DNA of 64,000 bases from Bradyrhizobium erythrophlei (GTDB taxonomy: Bacteria > Pseudomonadota > Alphaproteobacteria > Rhizobiales > Xanthobacteraceae), in assembly GCF_900129425.1 (NCBI RefSeq), contig NZ_LT670817.1, forward strand, positions 3,038,001 to 3,102,000, written 5' to 3'. The translations under genes and the position numbers were made by a program. Below the pieces are notes generated by a model that searched no databases, had not been told where the DNA came from, and saw nothing but the letters and a program-made list of their open reading frames with translations. Of the stretch, positions 7,204-15,392 are shown one piece after another (the first letter of the stretch is position 1; each line of letters begins with the position of its first letter).

Positions 7204-7704
7204 GTGACGGTCGTGTGGGATGACGAGATGCTCGCGTTTGTCCGCAAGCGCGCGGACGAGAAGGCAACCGCGCGCGAGATCGCCAACGATCTCTGTGCGC
7301 TGGGCCATGCAGTCACGCGCAACGCCGTGATCGGCAAGTGCCATCGCGCCGAGATCGAACTCAAAACGGAAAGCGGCGGACAGCGCTTGAACCGGGGCAC
7401 TTCCAGCCCCGCGCGGAAGTGCGCGCCTCGCAGGCGCAGACCGAGACCCGTCCTCGTCGCCGACGGGTCGATCGCCGCGCGCTTTGTTGAAACCAAATCC
7501 GAAAACCCAATCGCAATTACTGAACTCAAGGAAAGCACTTGCCGCTGGCCGATGGGAGGTTTCGCAGACCGCCCACCGTACCTGTACTGCGGCGACCCGG
7601 TGATGTCGGAGGGCTGCGCTTATTGCGCGGGGCACTTCGGCCTCTCGATCCGGAACAAGGAGACCAACGATGTCGCAACAAAACGGACCGACGCCGCAGC
7701 GTAG
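7204..7704 (+). CDS. gcrA: GcrA-family cell-cycle transcription regulator
   Basis: 166 aa, GTG start. The N terminus carries the GcrA helix-turn-helix pattern: VWDDEMLAFVRKRADEKATAREIA, then VTRNAVIGKCHR at about 37-48. After a basic linker, the C terminus has the family signature CRWPMG (about 113-118) and a cysteine cluster YCGDP...GCAYCAGH. In Caulobacter, GcrA binds sigma70-RNA polymerase and activates promoters carrying methylated GANTC sites. A phage copy could redirect host polymerase or read methylation of phage promoters. An adenine methyltransferase is encoded at 24.1-25.4 kb. Confidence 0.85.
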   Translation: MTVVWDDEMLAFVRKRADEKATAREIANDLCALGHAVTRNAVIGKCHRAEIELKTESGGQRLNRGTSSPARKCAPRRRRPRPVLVADGSIAARFVETKSENPIAITELKESTCRWPMGGFADRPPYLYCGDPVMSEGCAYCAGHFGLSIRNKETNDVATKRTDAAA

Positions 7705-7906
7705 AAGCATCTGGAGCCGCATTGCCGGCTGCATCAGCTGGGACGTTGCTGCAGCCCTGTTTGGCGCCTGCATGGCCTACGAGCTTGGGCACGCGCAGGG
7801 CTTCAAGGAAGGCGTGGCGCAGATGTGGGGAGCCGAGATGGCCATCCTGCATATGCTCGTCGACAAGAACCACAACGACGATGACGCAGTCACGAGTGAT
7901 CTGTGA
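7670..7906 (+). CDS. Small membrane protein (78 aa)
   Basis: One hydrophobic segment, about residues 22-40 (CISWDVAAALFGACMAYELG), with a polar N terminus and an acidic C terminus. It overlaps the end of gcrA by 35 nt in another frame and its ATGA couples it to the resolvase gene. Function unknown. Confidence 0.65.
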   Translation: MSQQNGPTPQRRSIWSRIAGCISWDVAAALFGACMAYELGHAQGFKEGVAQMWGAEMAILHMLVDKNHNDDDAVTSDL

Positions 7907-8412
7907 TGACGAAACCCAGCGTGATCACGTTCGATCCGGCAACGGCATGCGGCTGCGCGGTCGGCCCCATCGGCGGCAAGCCCGATCTTAGAAGCATAAA
8001 GCTTGATCGTCACGGTGACCGCCCCATCGACGTTTTCGGTCAGGCGGCGAGCTTGGTGCATGGGCTGATCGCCGAGCATGACCCGGTGCTGATCGCGGTC
8101 GAGGAGCCGTTCTACAAGAACGGCGAGTCGAGATACGAGACCACGGTGCTGTTGCACGGTCTTTACGGCGCCATCACCGGCGCTGCTCGTTGCCGCAACA
8201 TCACGGTTTGGTCGGTCGCAGTGTCGACCTGGCGGGCCAAGGCGCTCGGCACGTCCAAGTTCGGTTCTCGCAACAACGCCAAGAAGGCGATGATGACGCT
8301 CTGCGCTCAGCTTGGCTGGCCTGCGGTCGACGACAACGCCGCTGACGCTGGCGGCATCTGGATGTGGGCGACAGCGAAGTACGCGCCCTTCGGCGTGCTG
8401 CCGGTCGCGTGA
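7903..8412 (+). CDS. RuvC-like Holliday junction resolvase
   Basis: 169 aa with RNase-H-fold acid residues in the expected order: D11 in ITFDPATACG, E67/E68 in LIAVEEPF and D143/D144 plus D148 in VDDNAADA. The W-R-x-K segment near 110 is also typical. The enzyme would cut four-way junctions or branched replication products before packaging. It is close to the primase-helicase gene. Confidence 0.85.
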   Translation: MMTKPSVITFDPATACGCAVGPIGGKPDLRSIKLDRHGDRPIDVFGQAASLVHGLIAEHDPVLIAVEEPFYKNGESRYETTVLLHGLYGAITGAARCRNITVWSVAVSTWRAKALGTSKFGSRNNAKKAMMTLCAQLGWPAVDDNAADAGGIWMWATAKYAPFGVLPVA

Positions 8413-8420
8413 GGTCACAA

Positions 8421-8684
8421 ATGGCAAACGACACAAGCCGCGCCACGGACAAGACGCCCATCACCACCCACGCGATGTGGCAGGTGGCCTACGACGATTT
8501 CGTCCACGCCGACATCATGGCGAGGGCGGCGCGAGAAGATCCGAACGCCTCGCGCGACGTGGTCGCGCGGTGGGAGCGGGTGCGCCGCATCCGCATGGCG
8601 ACGGCAAATGCGCTTGAGTTTCTGATCACCAACGAGAGCGATATCGACGCCGTTATCGCCGGACGGAAGAAGCGAGGGGGATGA
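8421..8684 (+). CDS. Hypothetical helical protein (87 aa)
   Basis: Start at the ATG at 8421 preceded by GAGGTCA. It is mostly alpha-helical and rich in Ala, Arg and Asp, with no recognised family. It overlaps the next gene by 4 nt, so the two are probably coupled. Confidence 0.6.
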   Translation: MANDTSRATDKTPITTHAMWQVAYDDFVHADIMARAAREDPNASRDVVARWERVRRIRMATANALEFLITNESDIDAVIAGRKKRGG

Positions 8685-9025
8685 TGAGAACAAACACTCC
8701 GATCCATACCGACGGCGATGGCCGGTGGTGCATCTCGTCCCCGGCGGGGCGCGAGATCGCGGTGGGGCACGCCTTCGATGAAAACCGTGGTTACCGGGTG
8801 ACCTTAAAGTTCTCGGACTCGGCTGGCTGGAACTCGCTTTCGGTGGAGGCGGCAAGGGTGGTGGTGGCGGACATGCGCGGACAGAACGTCCGCAACAGAG
8901 ACGCCATCGTTCTCGCTGCCGACATCGAGCGGTGGGCCAATCACTGCGAGAGACTGAATGCGGGCTGGCTGTTCATGGGTAGTCCGGCCGGCGGCTTCGA
9001 CGCTCTGGCGCACGGCAGCGCCTGA
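8681..9025 (+). CDS. Hypothetical protein (114 aa)
   Basis: Beta-rich N terminus (DGRWCISSPAGREIAVGHAFDENRGYRVTL) and helical C terminus. No family recognised. It starts ATGATG directly after an AGCGAGGGGG SD and is part of the replication operon. Confidence 0.65.
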   Translation: MMRTNTPIHTDGDGRWCISSPAGREIAVGHAFDENRGYRVTLKFSDSAGWNSLSVEAARVVVADMRGQNVRNRDAIVLAADIERWANHCERLNAGWLFMGSPAGGFDALAHGSA

Positions 9026-9046
9026 GCTTCAACCATTGGGGTGGGC

Positions 9047-9238
9047 ATGGGGACTGAAGCGAATGCGCCGGCGGCGCGCAAATCAAACGCGACCTTGAAG
9101 GTCAGGCTCGGGGCAGGCGTCTCGATTGATCTTCGGGCGGAGGCCAAGCGGCGCGGTGTTGAGTACGACGAGTTCGCAGCAGAGATCATCGATGCTGTCG
9201 TTAATAACAAGCTCTATGCAGCTGTACTGGATCAATAA
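9047..9238 (+). CDS. Small protein, possible ribbon-helix-helix (63 aa)
   Basis: Basic N terminus, then KVRLGAGVSIDLRAEAKRRGVEYDEFAAEIIDAVV, which fits a beta strand plus two helices as in Arc/CopG-like DNA-binding proteins. The ATG at 9047 is preferred over the GTG at 9041. The stop and the next start share a base (TAATG), coupling it to the helicase gene. Confidence 0.55.
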   Translation: MGTEANAPAARKSNATLKVRLGAGVSIDLRAEAKRRGVEYDEFAAEIIDAVVNNKLYAAVLDQ

Positions 9239-11577
9239 TGGAAGATTGGGGTCGATATATCGAGGCGGTGGCCGACGCTCTGCTCGGCAAGCCGACGTCA
9301 CGCAAAAGCGGAGAGCTGCGCTACGGCAAGCGGGGCTCACTCAAGGTCAACATCGAGACCGGGTTCTGGGATGATTTCGAGGCCGGCGACGGCGGCGGAA
9401 CACTTGCGCTCATCAAGCGCGAGAAGGGGATGGAAGGCAAAGAGGCGATCGACTGGATGCGCGATACACTGGGGCTTGATATCGAGGATCGTCGTCCGCA
9501 GCAGCAGGGGCGCGCATCGAGCGCGCAGTCCGAACGCGAGCCGGATCGCAGGCCCGATCCCAAGCCGGCAGCGCCCAAAGCGAAGCCTAAGCTGGTCAAG
9601 ACCTACGACTACACGGCCGAGAGCGGCGAGTTGTTGTTCCAGGTCTGCCGCATGGAGCCGAAGAACTTCCTGCAGCGCCGCCCGGCACGCCCCGACGACG
9701 ATCCGTCCGACGTCAGGGGCGAATGGGTGTGGAAGCGCGACGGCATCACGCAGGTGCCGTATCGGCTGACCGAGTTGATCGAGGCCGTCGCGGACGAGCG
9801 CACGATCTTCGTTGTCGAGGGCGAGAAGGACGTCGACAATCTGGCCGATCTGGGCGTTCCCGCCACCTGTAATGCGGGCGGCGCCGGCAAGTGGCCGGAT
9901 GAACTGACGCCGTACTTCAAGGATGCGGACGTCGTCATCATTCGCGACAACGACCCGCAGGCCAAGAACCCTCAGACCGGCGAGTTGCGCTGGCATCCCG
10001 ACGGTCGCCCGGTATTGCCGGGGCAGGATCACGGCATGATGGTTGCGGGCAAGCTGCGCGGCACCGCCAAGCGCGTTCGCATCCTCGATCTGCCGAACTT
10101 GCCGCTGAAGGGCGACACGACCGACTGGCTCGAGGCCGGCGGAACGTCGAGCGAGCTTTACCAGCTGGTCGGTTCGATCGCGAAGCTGTACGAGCCCAAG
10201 CCCTTTGTCTCCAAATTTGGAGCCGTTATGTGGGGCGCGCCGCGCGCCACGCGCACGCCCTACCAGTATGTGATCAAGGGGCTGATCCCGCGCAAAGAGA
10301 CGGTGCTGATCTACGGGGCCAGTCAGTCCGGCAAGAGCTTCTTCACCCAGGACCTCGCGATGGCGGTGGCGCGCGGAGGGGACTATCTCGGCCGCAAGGT
10401 GCGGCGCGGTCTGGTCGTCTACTGTGCCGCCGAGGCCGGCGCCGGCTTCGTCTATAATCGCTTCGCCGGCTACGCCGCGGGCAAAGGCATCTCCGAGGAC
10501 GAATACCTTCCGTTCATCTGTCTCACCAAAAAGTTCGACCTGTTCGGCAATGAGCAGCAGGTCATTGAACTGATCGCCGAGATCAAGGTGCTGGTGGCGA
10601 ACTGGAACGAGATGTTCCCCGACGACCAGCTCGAACTCGAAGCCGTGGTGATCGACACGTTAAACAAGACCACGCCGGGCATGGACGAGATCAACGGCAA
10701 GGAAGTCGGCCTTGTGATGTCGCGGCTCGATCGTATCCGCGAGGAGTGCGATTGCGGGCTCTGGCTTGTCCACCACATGAACGCCGGCGGCACGGGTCCA
10801 CGCGGTCATACCTCGCTGTATGCGGCGTTCGAGACCGCCATCAAGATCGGGCGCTACGATCACACTGCCAAGGACGCGCCGGCCAAAATCGCGGATGGCA
10901 ACAAGCTGCGCGATCGCCGCTTCACCCAGATCACCAAGCAGCGCGAAGGCGAGGACGGCGAGATCACGGACTTCTTCCTGCGCGGCGTCATCGCCGGGTA
11001 CGACGAGGACAACGCCCCGATCCCGGGGGCGGTCGTCGAATGGATCGATGCTGATCCAGCGGCCAGGGTCAAGCAGGCCGAAGAAGAGGCTGGCATCAAC
11101 ATGACCGACCAGAACCGCAACACCTATCGCGCGCTGCGTCGCGCGCTTGAGGAGTTCGGTGTCGCGCCGCCGCCACGGCTTGGTCTGCCGAAGTCTGTCG
11201 ACCGTGTCGTCGAGGCCCAGCGCTGGAGCCAGATCTATCGGGAGAATTTTGCGGCGGATGCATCGGATGACGCTGTCAGGAAGGCGATCCAGCGCGGCAA
11301 CAATTTCATGATCGATAAAGGCATCATGGCGCGCTCCAATCCCTTTGTCTGGATCACCGGGAAGAGAATCCGGGGTGTGCCGAAGCGGCCCGATCCGGTC
11401 GATCGCGAGGAGGAGGCCACCCCTCCCAGTGAGGAGAGCAGCCGCGTCTCGACATACTTCGATCAGGGCGAGCCGGAGTTCGGTGACGATGCGGAGATGG
11501 GTGACATGCCCGTCGTCGACGGACCCGCGATGCAGCCCCCGTTCGATGCGACACAGATTGGAGGGCCTGCCGAATGA
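9238..11577 (+). CDS. Toprim primase / RepA-type helicase fusion
   Basis: 779 aa replication protein. Residues about 1-80 look like a CHC2-type primase N-terminal region without the usual cysteines. A Toprim domain follows with VEGEKD at 193-198 and RDND at 236-239. A RecA-like helicase domain starts near 345: Walker A GASQSGKSFF at 360-369, an EAGAGFVYNR element, Walker B-like VVIDTLNKT near 470-478 and H-H-M-N about 505. The C-terminal 150 residues include a helical primase-C-like unit and an acidic tail. It probably primes and unwinds phage DNA at the fork. Confidence 0.85.
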   Translation: MEDWGRYIEAVADALLGKPTSRKSGELRYGKRGSLKVNIETGFWDDFEAGDGGGTLALIKREKGMEGKEAIDWMRDTLGLDIEDRRPQQQGRASSAQSEREPDRRPDPKPAAPKAKPKLVKTYDYTAESGELLFQVCRMEPKNFLQRRPARPDDDPSDVRGEWVWKRDGITQVPYRLTELIEAVADERTIFVVEGEKDVDNLADLGVPATCNAGGAGKWPDELTPYFKDADVVIIRDNDPQAKNPQTGELRWHPDGRPVLPGQDHGMMVAGKLRGTAKRVRILDLPNLPLKGDTTDWLEAGGTSSELYQLVGSIAKLYEPKPFVSKFGAVMWGAPRATRTPYQYVIKGLIPRKETVLIYGASQSGKSFFTQDLAMAVARGGDYLGRKVRRGLVVYCAAEAGAGFVYNRFAGYAAGKGISEDEYLPFICLTKKFDLFGNEQQVIELIAEIKVLVANWNEMFPDDQLELEAVVIDTLNKTTPGMDEINGKEVGLVMSRLDRIREECDCGLWLVHHMNAGGTGPRGHTSLYAAFETAIKIGRYDHTAKDAPAKIADGNKLRDRRFTQITKQREGEDGEITDFFLRGVIAGYDEDNAPIPGAVVEWIDADPAARVKQAEEEAGINMTDQNRNTYRALRRALEEFGVAPPPRLGLPKSVDRVVEAQRWSQIYRENFAADASDDAVRKAIQRGNNFMIDKGIMARSNPFVWITGKRIRGVPKRPDPVDREEEATPPSEESSRVSTYFDQGEPEFGDDAEMGDMPVVDGPAMQPPFDATQIGGPAE

Positions 11578-12083
11578 AGAACCAAGATCACATACCGCAG
11601 CAAACCATCGTCGACCCGGCAAAGGTCCGTCCCCGGCAGGGGGCGGCACACGGGGAGGCCGTGTGGCACCACGAGATGGTCGGCGGTCGCCTCGTCGAGG
11701 CCGCAGCCACCGTGCGGCGCATGCCGATGCGGATTTGGCCGAAGCAGTTCGGCACCGCGTGGCCGCACTTCGAGGCGATGACGGCCGGCGAATTGCAGGC
11801 GCTCAAGAACGAGCTTCAGCAGGCCGGTCAGCTTGAGGCATGGGAGCGCGAGCAGAACCGCATTCGCATCCCGCCGTCGGGGGCGGAGATCGAGCGCTGC
11901 GAGCAGGCCCTCGGCTGGATACCTCGTTATCTGTCCCACGACACCGAAACCGCGCAGGCCGTCGGCTTCTGGGCCAGCAAGACGTTCGACTTCAACGAGG
12001 ATCAGATCCCCGGCTTCGTTCGCAGCGGGTTGCGGGAAATCTCGCGCGGCCTGCGCCGCGATCGCGTGCCGGTGAGAGCATGA
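11574..12083 (+). CDS. Hypothetical phage protein, DUF6362-like (169 aa)
   Basis: It has the pattern MPMRIWPKQFGTAWPHFEAMTA, then RIPPSGAEIERCEQALGWIPRYL, which reminds me of DUF6362 proteins of alphaproteobacterial phages; the match is from memory. It overlaps the helicase stop by 4 nt (ATGA), so it belongs to the replication operon. Confidence 0.6.
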   Translation: MKNQDHIPQQTIVDPAKVRPRQGAAHGEAVWHHEMVGGRLVEAAATVRRMPMRIWPKQFGTAWPHFEAMTAGELQALKNELQQAGQLEAWEREQNRIRIPPSGAEIERCEQALGWIPRYLSHDTETAQAVGFWASKTFDFNEDQIPGFVRSGLREISRGLRRDRVPVRA

Positions 12084-12118
12084 TTGAACCCCCGCAGGAG
12101 TCCTAGACCAACCACCCA

Positions 12119-12139
12119 AGAGGCGTTCGCAGCGTCTCT
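12119..12139 (+). repeat. TTCGCAG-loop hairpin, plus-strand copy
   Basis: Seven-bp stem AGAGGCG/CGTCTCT, with one G-U wobble in the rightward RNA, around TTCGCAG, followed by AAGGAGACC at 12152-12160. This is the only copy found on the plus strand and it precedes a plus-strand gene. Confidence 0.9.
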
Positions 12140-12164
12140 TCCAACATAACCAAGGAGACCAAAC

Positions 12165-12314
12165 GTGATCAGAGAATTTATTATTGGCGTGTCGATGATC
12201 GACATCCATCGCCGGCTTCGTCGCGAGGGCATGAAGCTCATTCGCCTGGAGCCGCGCACGCTGCCGCAGGGCGGCGGCATCGAGGCCTACGTCGCGCTCT
12301 ACGTCAAGGCGTGA
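12165..12314 (+). CDS. Short hypothetical protein (49 aa)
   Basis: GTG start 4 nt after AAGGAGACC, with the plus-strand TTCGCAG hairpin upstream. The product (VIREFIIGVSMIDIHRRLRR..., ending YVALYVKA) is amphipathic. The strong translation signals support it despite its size. Function unknown. Confidence 0.65.
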   Translation: MIREFIIGVSMIDIHRRLRREGMKLIRLEPRTLPQGGGIEAYVALYVKA

Positions 12315-12325
12315 GGTGGTCAAAA

Positions 12326-12535
12326 ATGGCACCCCCACTCAAGACCCATTGCAAGCGCGGGCATCCCTTCACGGCCACCAATACGAAGCTGAATAAACTG
12401 TCGTCGGGATACACGGTGCGCCAATGCAAGCGCTGCCGTAGCGAGTTCGAGAAGCTGCGGTATCACAACAATCCGAAGCGGCAGGCGGCGGTGCGCGCCC
12501 GCAGGAACGTGAGCTACTACGAGGCCCGCCCATGA
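12326..12535 (+). CDS. Small HNH-like zinc-binding protein (69 aa)
   Basis: The pattern HCKRGHPF...RQCKRC forms a zinc knuckle as in phage HNH-signature proteins, but the catalytic H-N-H residues are not evident, so it may bind nucleic acid without cutting. GAGGTGG precedes the ATG. It is related in pattern to the proteins at 13861 and 31388. Confidence 0.65.
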   Translation: MAPPLKTHCKRGHPFTATNTKLNKLSSGYTVRQCKRCRSEFEKLRYHNNPKRQAAVRARRNVSYYEARP

Positions 12536-13215
12536 CGCCGGTCCGCACGCTCACGGTGATCGAGGGGCGACCGCAGAGGTCGTTCGCCAAGCAGTGCCAC
12601 AAATGCAGCTACAGGGCGGCGGTGCCCGTCAACACAATGAAGCGACCCGGCGCCGAGAGCGCCGAGAGACAGATCATCACTCGCAAGTTCGAGGCGCTCG
12701 GCTGGGAGATCGGCAAGAAGGACATCTGCCCGAGCTGCGTCCGCAACGCGAACCACCCACAAAAGAAGGAAACTGAAGTGCAGAACCAGCAGGTCAAGCC
12801 AGAGGTGGCGGTAGCGTCGCAAGAACCGCGCCAGCCCACCCGCGACGAGCGTCGCATCATCTTTGACAAGCTGAACAACGTCTATGTCGACGAGCGCACC
12901 GGCTACAGCCCGGGGTGGACCGACAAGAAGGTGTCGGTTGATCTCGGTGTGCCGCAAGCGTGGGTCGAGAAAATCCGCGACGAGAATTTCGGGTCCATCG
13001 GCTCCAACTCGGCGATCGACGAAGCCGTCGCGCGCGGGCAGAGGTTTCTGGATCAGGCGGTCGAGATGTTGAAGATCTTCGATCAGAAGCTGGTTGCGCG
13101 AGACAAGCTGGATCTGGAAATCCGCGAGCTGTGCAAGCCGATCGAAAGTCTCCGTGAGGAGCGCTCGAAGCTGGACAGCATGATCCGCGATCTGGCGAAG
13201 GCGGTGCGCCCATGA
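12532..13215 (+). CDS. Zinc-ribbon and coiled-coil protein (227 aa)
   Basis: Two CxxC pairs, QCHKC near 21-25 and CPSC near 66-69, can form one zinc ribbon. Residues about 110-165 look like a small helical domain (WTDKKVSVDLGVPQAWVEKIRDENFG, HTH-like), followed by a C-terminal coiled coil. Possibly a DNA- or RNA-binding accessory of replication. ATGA overlap with the preceding gene. Confidence 0.65.
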   Translation: MTPVRTLTVIEGRPQRSFAKQCHKCSYRAAVPVNTMKRPGAESAERQIITRKFEALGWEIGKKDICPSCVRNANHPQKKETEVQNQQVKPEVAVASQEPRQPTRDERRIIFDKLNNVYVDERTGYSPGWTDKKVSVDLGVPQAWVEKIRDENFGSIGSNSAIDEAVARGQRFLDQAVEMLKIFDQKLVARDKLDLEIRELCKPIESLREERSKLDSMIRDLAKAVRP

Positions 13216-13658
13216 TGACCTTGATCAGATTTGTCCCGCTGTTGTTTGTTCTGGCGGTGGCGCCGATCTCGAGCGCGCAGGCGCGGGGGCATCACCACTA
13301 TCGGCACCATCATCGTGCCCTGCGCAGGCGCGCGGTGACGGAAGGGGCTGTCGTCGTCGGCACACGCCCGACCGGCTGTCCGCACGCCTTCTGCGGCTGC
13401 GAGGCGAGCCTGTTCCTGTTCCACAAGATCGTCCCGGCATTGAACCTGGCCTACAACTGGCTGCGCAAATTCCCTCGCGCTGAGCCGGCGCCTTATCGGG
13501 CTGCAGCCAGGTCCGGTCATGTGTTCGTGCTGCTGCGCCATGTGGTCGGCGATCTGTGGTTCGTCCACGACGGCAACTCCGGCCATCACCTGATCCGCGA
13601 GCATGTTCGCTCGATCCGCGGCTTTGTGATCGTCGACCCCAGCGGGAACCCGTCATGA
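13212..13658 (+). CDS. Secreted protein with His-rich mature N terminus
   Basis: 148 aa. Signal peptide about 1-25 (LIRFVPLLFVLAVAPISSAQA), then a GHHHYRHHHR stretch. The conserved-looking core TGCPHAFCGCEASLFLFHKI and SGHVFVLLRHVVGDLWFVHDGNSGHH recurs, to my knowledge, in Bradyrhizobium-like genomes. It should be periplasmic. The role is unknown, and a lysis or envelope function is possible but unproven. Confidence 0.7.
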   Translation: MMTLIRFVPLLFVLAVAPISSAQARGHHHYRHHHRALRRRAVTEGAVVVGTRPTGCPHAFCGCEASLFLFHKIVPALNLAYNWLRKFPRAEPAPYRAAARSGHVFVLLRHVVGDLWFVHDGNSGHHLIREHVRSIRGFVIVDPSGNPS

Positions 13659-13864
13659 TGGCGATGCAGCAGATCGCGAAGCTGAACCGGGGCGAGCAAG
13701 TGTTGACCTACCAGCTCGTACCGATCGCGCCACGCAAGCCCGTCGTCGGCGAGCTTCGCTACATCGTGCCGCTCGTCCCCAATCCTGCCGAGCCGCTGGC
13801 GCAAATGTTTCCGCTGCGCCCGCAACGGATCGCATGGACCGGCAAGGAATGGGTGCTGGCATGA
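13655..13864 (+). CDS. Hypothetical protein (69 aa)
   Basis: Beta-rich small protein with a proline-rich middle (LVPIAPRKPVVGELRYIVPLVPNPAEP). It starts 4 nt inside the preceding gene (ATGA) and ends overlapping the next (ATGA). No family recognised. Confidence 0.6.
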   Translation: MMAMQQIAKLNRGEQVLTYQLVPIAPRKPVVGELRYIVPLVPNPAEPLAQMFPLRPQRIAWTGKEWVLA

Positions 13865-14109
13865 ATTTCTGCAAGCGAGGCCACGCGCTGACGCCAGAGA
13901 ACAGCCGGCAGGAAAAATCAAAAGAGTGCAGGGGCGGTTTCAGGATCAGGTGCAAGACCTGCATCCGGCTGAACTACCGGCGGAGGTATCGGGACGACGA
14001 GGATTTCCGCAAGCGAGCGCTCGCCTACTCGCGCTGGTTCAGCCGCGGCCACCCTGAAGGGAAGCAGTGGTCTGAGATCAAGGCGCAATATGCGGGAGAT
14101 CCCGCATGA
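13861..14109 (+). CDS. Small HNH-like zinc-binding protein (82 aa)
   Basis: NFCKRGHALTPEN...RCKTCIRLNYRRRYR repeats the CxxGH...CxxC pattern of the protein at 12326. The basic surface suggests nucleic-acid binding. It lacks a clear HNH catalytic triad. Confidence 0.65.
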   Translation: MNFCKRGHALTPENSRQEKSKECRGGFRIRCKTCIRLNYRRRYRDDEDFRKRALAYSRWFSRGHPEGKQWSEIKAQYAGDPA

Positions 14110-14438
14110 CCGAGGCGCTGTCGCGCCGCGAGCGCTATTTCCTGTCGCTCCTCGCCCCCGACGGGGCGACGATTAGTGTCGGCCTTTCGGTCGGAGAGTC
14201 GTTGTACCTCAAGGGGCTTGTGACGCTGGCGAAGTGGAAAAGATACGGCATAACGGAAGCGGGGCGAGCGGCCCTAGCTGGCGTTGCCTATGCGGCAAAC
14301 GGTGCGGGGCGGCCCAATGCCCCGCCCCGGAAAACGCCCATGGGAACCCGCCCCAAGGGCAGGGGAACCGGGGGCGGAACCGGGCAGGGGAACCGGGGGC
14401 TAACCGGGCAGGGGCAGGGGCAATTGACCCTGATTTGA
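14106..14438 (+). CDS. Hypothetical protein with repeat-encoded Gly/Gln tail (110 aa)
   Basis: The N-terminal 60 residues look like a winged-helix-type fold (RRERYFLSLLAPDG...YGITEAGRAAL). The last 45 residues are low-complexity Gly/Arg/Gln encoded by the GGGGCAGGGG-type DNA repeat, which suggests that the repeat has invaded or extended the gene. It is the last gene of the rightward early operon. Confidence 0.6.
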   Translation: MTEALSRRERYFLSLLAPDGATISVGLSVGESLYLKGLVTLAKWKRYGITEAGRAALAGVAYAANGAGRPNAPPRKTPMGTRPKGRGTGGGTGQGNRGLTGQGQGQLTLI

Positions 14439-14600
14439 GGGCCATACGGCGGGGCAGAAACGGCCCTAGGAGCGGCGTTTAGGGGTAGGCGCCTAAGCCT
14501 ATACCGAAAGGCCTAACCCTAGGCCTTTTGGCGGCCCTTTGGGCCTGATAGGGCCGAAACGGCCCTATTTGCCGGAGGTGCCTAAATACCGTTACCCGAG
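14300..14600. repeat. GC-rich low-complexity island 1
   Basis: Dense GGGGCAGG, CCGGGG, CCTAGG and GGCC words, overlapping the end of the preceding gene and the intergenic gap. Similar islands lie at 36.54-36.79 and 41.14-41.62 kb. The G-runs could form quadruplexes. Confidence 0.7.
14548..14568. terminator. Stem-loop between convergent operons
   Basis: Nine-bp perfect stem ATAGGGCCG/CGGCCCTAT with an AAA loop, followed by TT on the plus side. The identical 21-bp hairpin recurs at 36768-36788. It probably helps end rightward transcription. Confidence 0.55.
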
Positions 14601-14610
14601 CAAAGGAAAA

Positions 14611-14648
14611 GCCCCCGGCAAGGGCCGAAACTGGACCTTGTCGGGGGC
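14611..14648 (-). terminator. Rho-independent terminator of the long leftward operon
   Basis: On the minus strand a 13-bp stem (GCCCCCGACAAGG with CCTTGCCGGGGGC, one G-U) is followed by TTTTCC. It starts 10 nt after the stop of the last leftward gene, so it marks the end of a transcript running from about 40.5 kb. Confidence 0.8.
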
Positions 14649-14657
14649 GGGTTGTTG

Positions 14658-15041
14658 CTATCGGAACAGAAGCGAAGCCGCTCGTTCCCATGGGTGACGA
14701 TCGCGGACGATCTTGGCTTCCGTTTGCGCGCGGCCGTTGCCGCGCATTTGCATATCTCGGATCGTGACCCGGATCAGCGGCGGGCTTTCGCCGGCCGCTT
14801 CGTTGAGCCAAACGATCATGTGGCCATTGTTGAGTCGCTGGTAGACGGCTCTCGCATCAACATCCCAGCTGCTGCGCCCGTAGAAGCCAGGTCCATCGTA
14901 CCCGCTCAGCCACCGATCCCAGTGATCTCTGTGGGTGTTGTAACCGCCTTTGGTGAGGCGATCCGACTCCGGCATCGTGGCCGGCAGGCGCCGCACGGCG
15001 AGCAGCATCTCGTGGATCGAATAAGAGCGTATCGCCATCAT
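14658..15041 (-). CDS. Hypothetical protein (127 aa)
   Basis: Last gene of the leftward operon. The start at 15041 overlaps the preceding stop (ATGA). Trp- and Tyr-rich centre (HRDHWDRWLSGYDGPGFYGRSSWDVDA), then a helical part and a beta segment (GHMIVWLNEAAGESPPLIRVTI). No family recognised. Confidence 0.65.
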   Translation of the reverse strand: MMAIRSYSIHEMLLAVRRLPATMPESDRLTKGGYNTHRDHWDRWLSGYDGPGFYGRSSWDVDARAVYQRLNNGHMIVWLNEAAGESPPLIRVTIRDMQMRGNGRAQTEAKIVRDRHPWERAASLLFR

Positions 15042-15304
15042 CGCACCACGCATTCTTCAATGACGTGCCACTCCTCGCCGCGCTCGCTCATCTTCTCCCA
15101 ATAGCGGGAGACAAGCTCGTCGTCGGCGGGGCGGGTCTCGGCTCCGAACTCATGATCCCACCATTCGTCGCAGTGGTCATGGACCGCGCCGTCCGCGGCC
15201 GCCCGCGACGGGTGCGCGGTGACGGTGGTTCCATGCTTGTGGTCGATCACCAGCACCCAAACTCTGGTGTTAGTTTTTTGCACCAATTCGGTGTCAGTAG
15301 TCAT
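15038..15304 (-). CDS. Hypothetical protein (88 aa)
   Basis: Starts MTTDTELVQ after GGAGACC. The pattern VWVLVIDHKHGTTVTAHPSRAAADGAVHDHCDEWW suggests one beta-hairpin and an acidic, Trp-rich helix. Unknown family. A sequence matching 14 of 17 operator positions (15279-15295) falls within its first codons. Confidence 0.65.
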   Translation of the reverse strand: MTTDTELVQKTNTRVWVLVIDHKHGTTVTAHPSRAAADGAVHDHCDEWWDHEFGAETRPADDELVSRYWEKMSERGEEWHVIEECVVR

Positions 15305-15392
15305 AGATTTGGTCTCCGTGTTTGTGATAATGAGTCGCTGCTCCGATTGATGGACGCTGGGATGGTCTCCTTGCAGCCAACCTCTCGGGCAC

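Noticed and set aside
7554..7574. TTCGCAG with partial stem GGGAGGT/ACCGCCC inside gcrA
   Set aside because: Falls in codons of the conserved CRWPMGGF region, has an A-G mismatch in the stem and no SD-start follows; taken as chance.
15279..15295. CI operator TGCACCAATTCGGTGTC
   Set aside because: The right half is imperfect and the bases are coding for E-L-V-Q-K in a gene start; mentioned in findings but not listed as a site.
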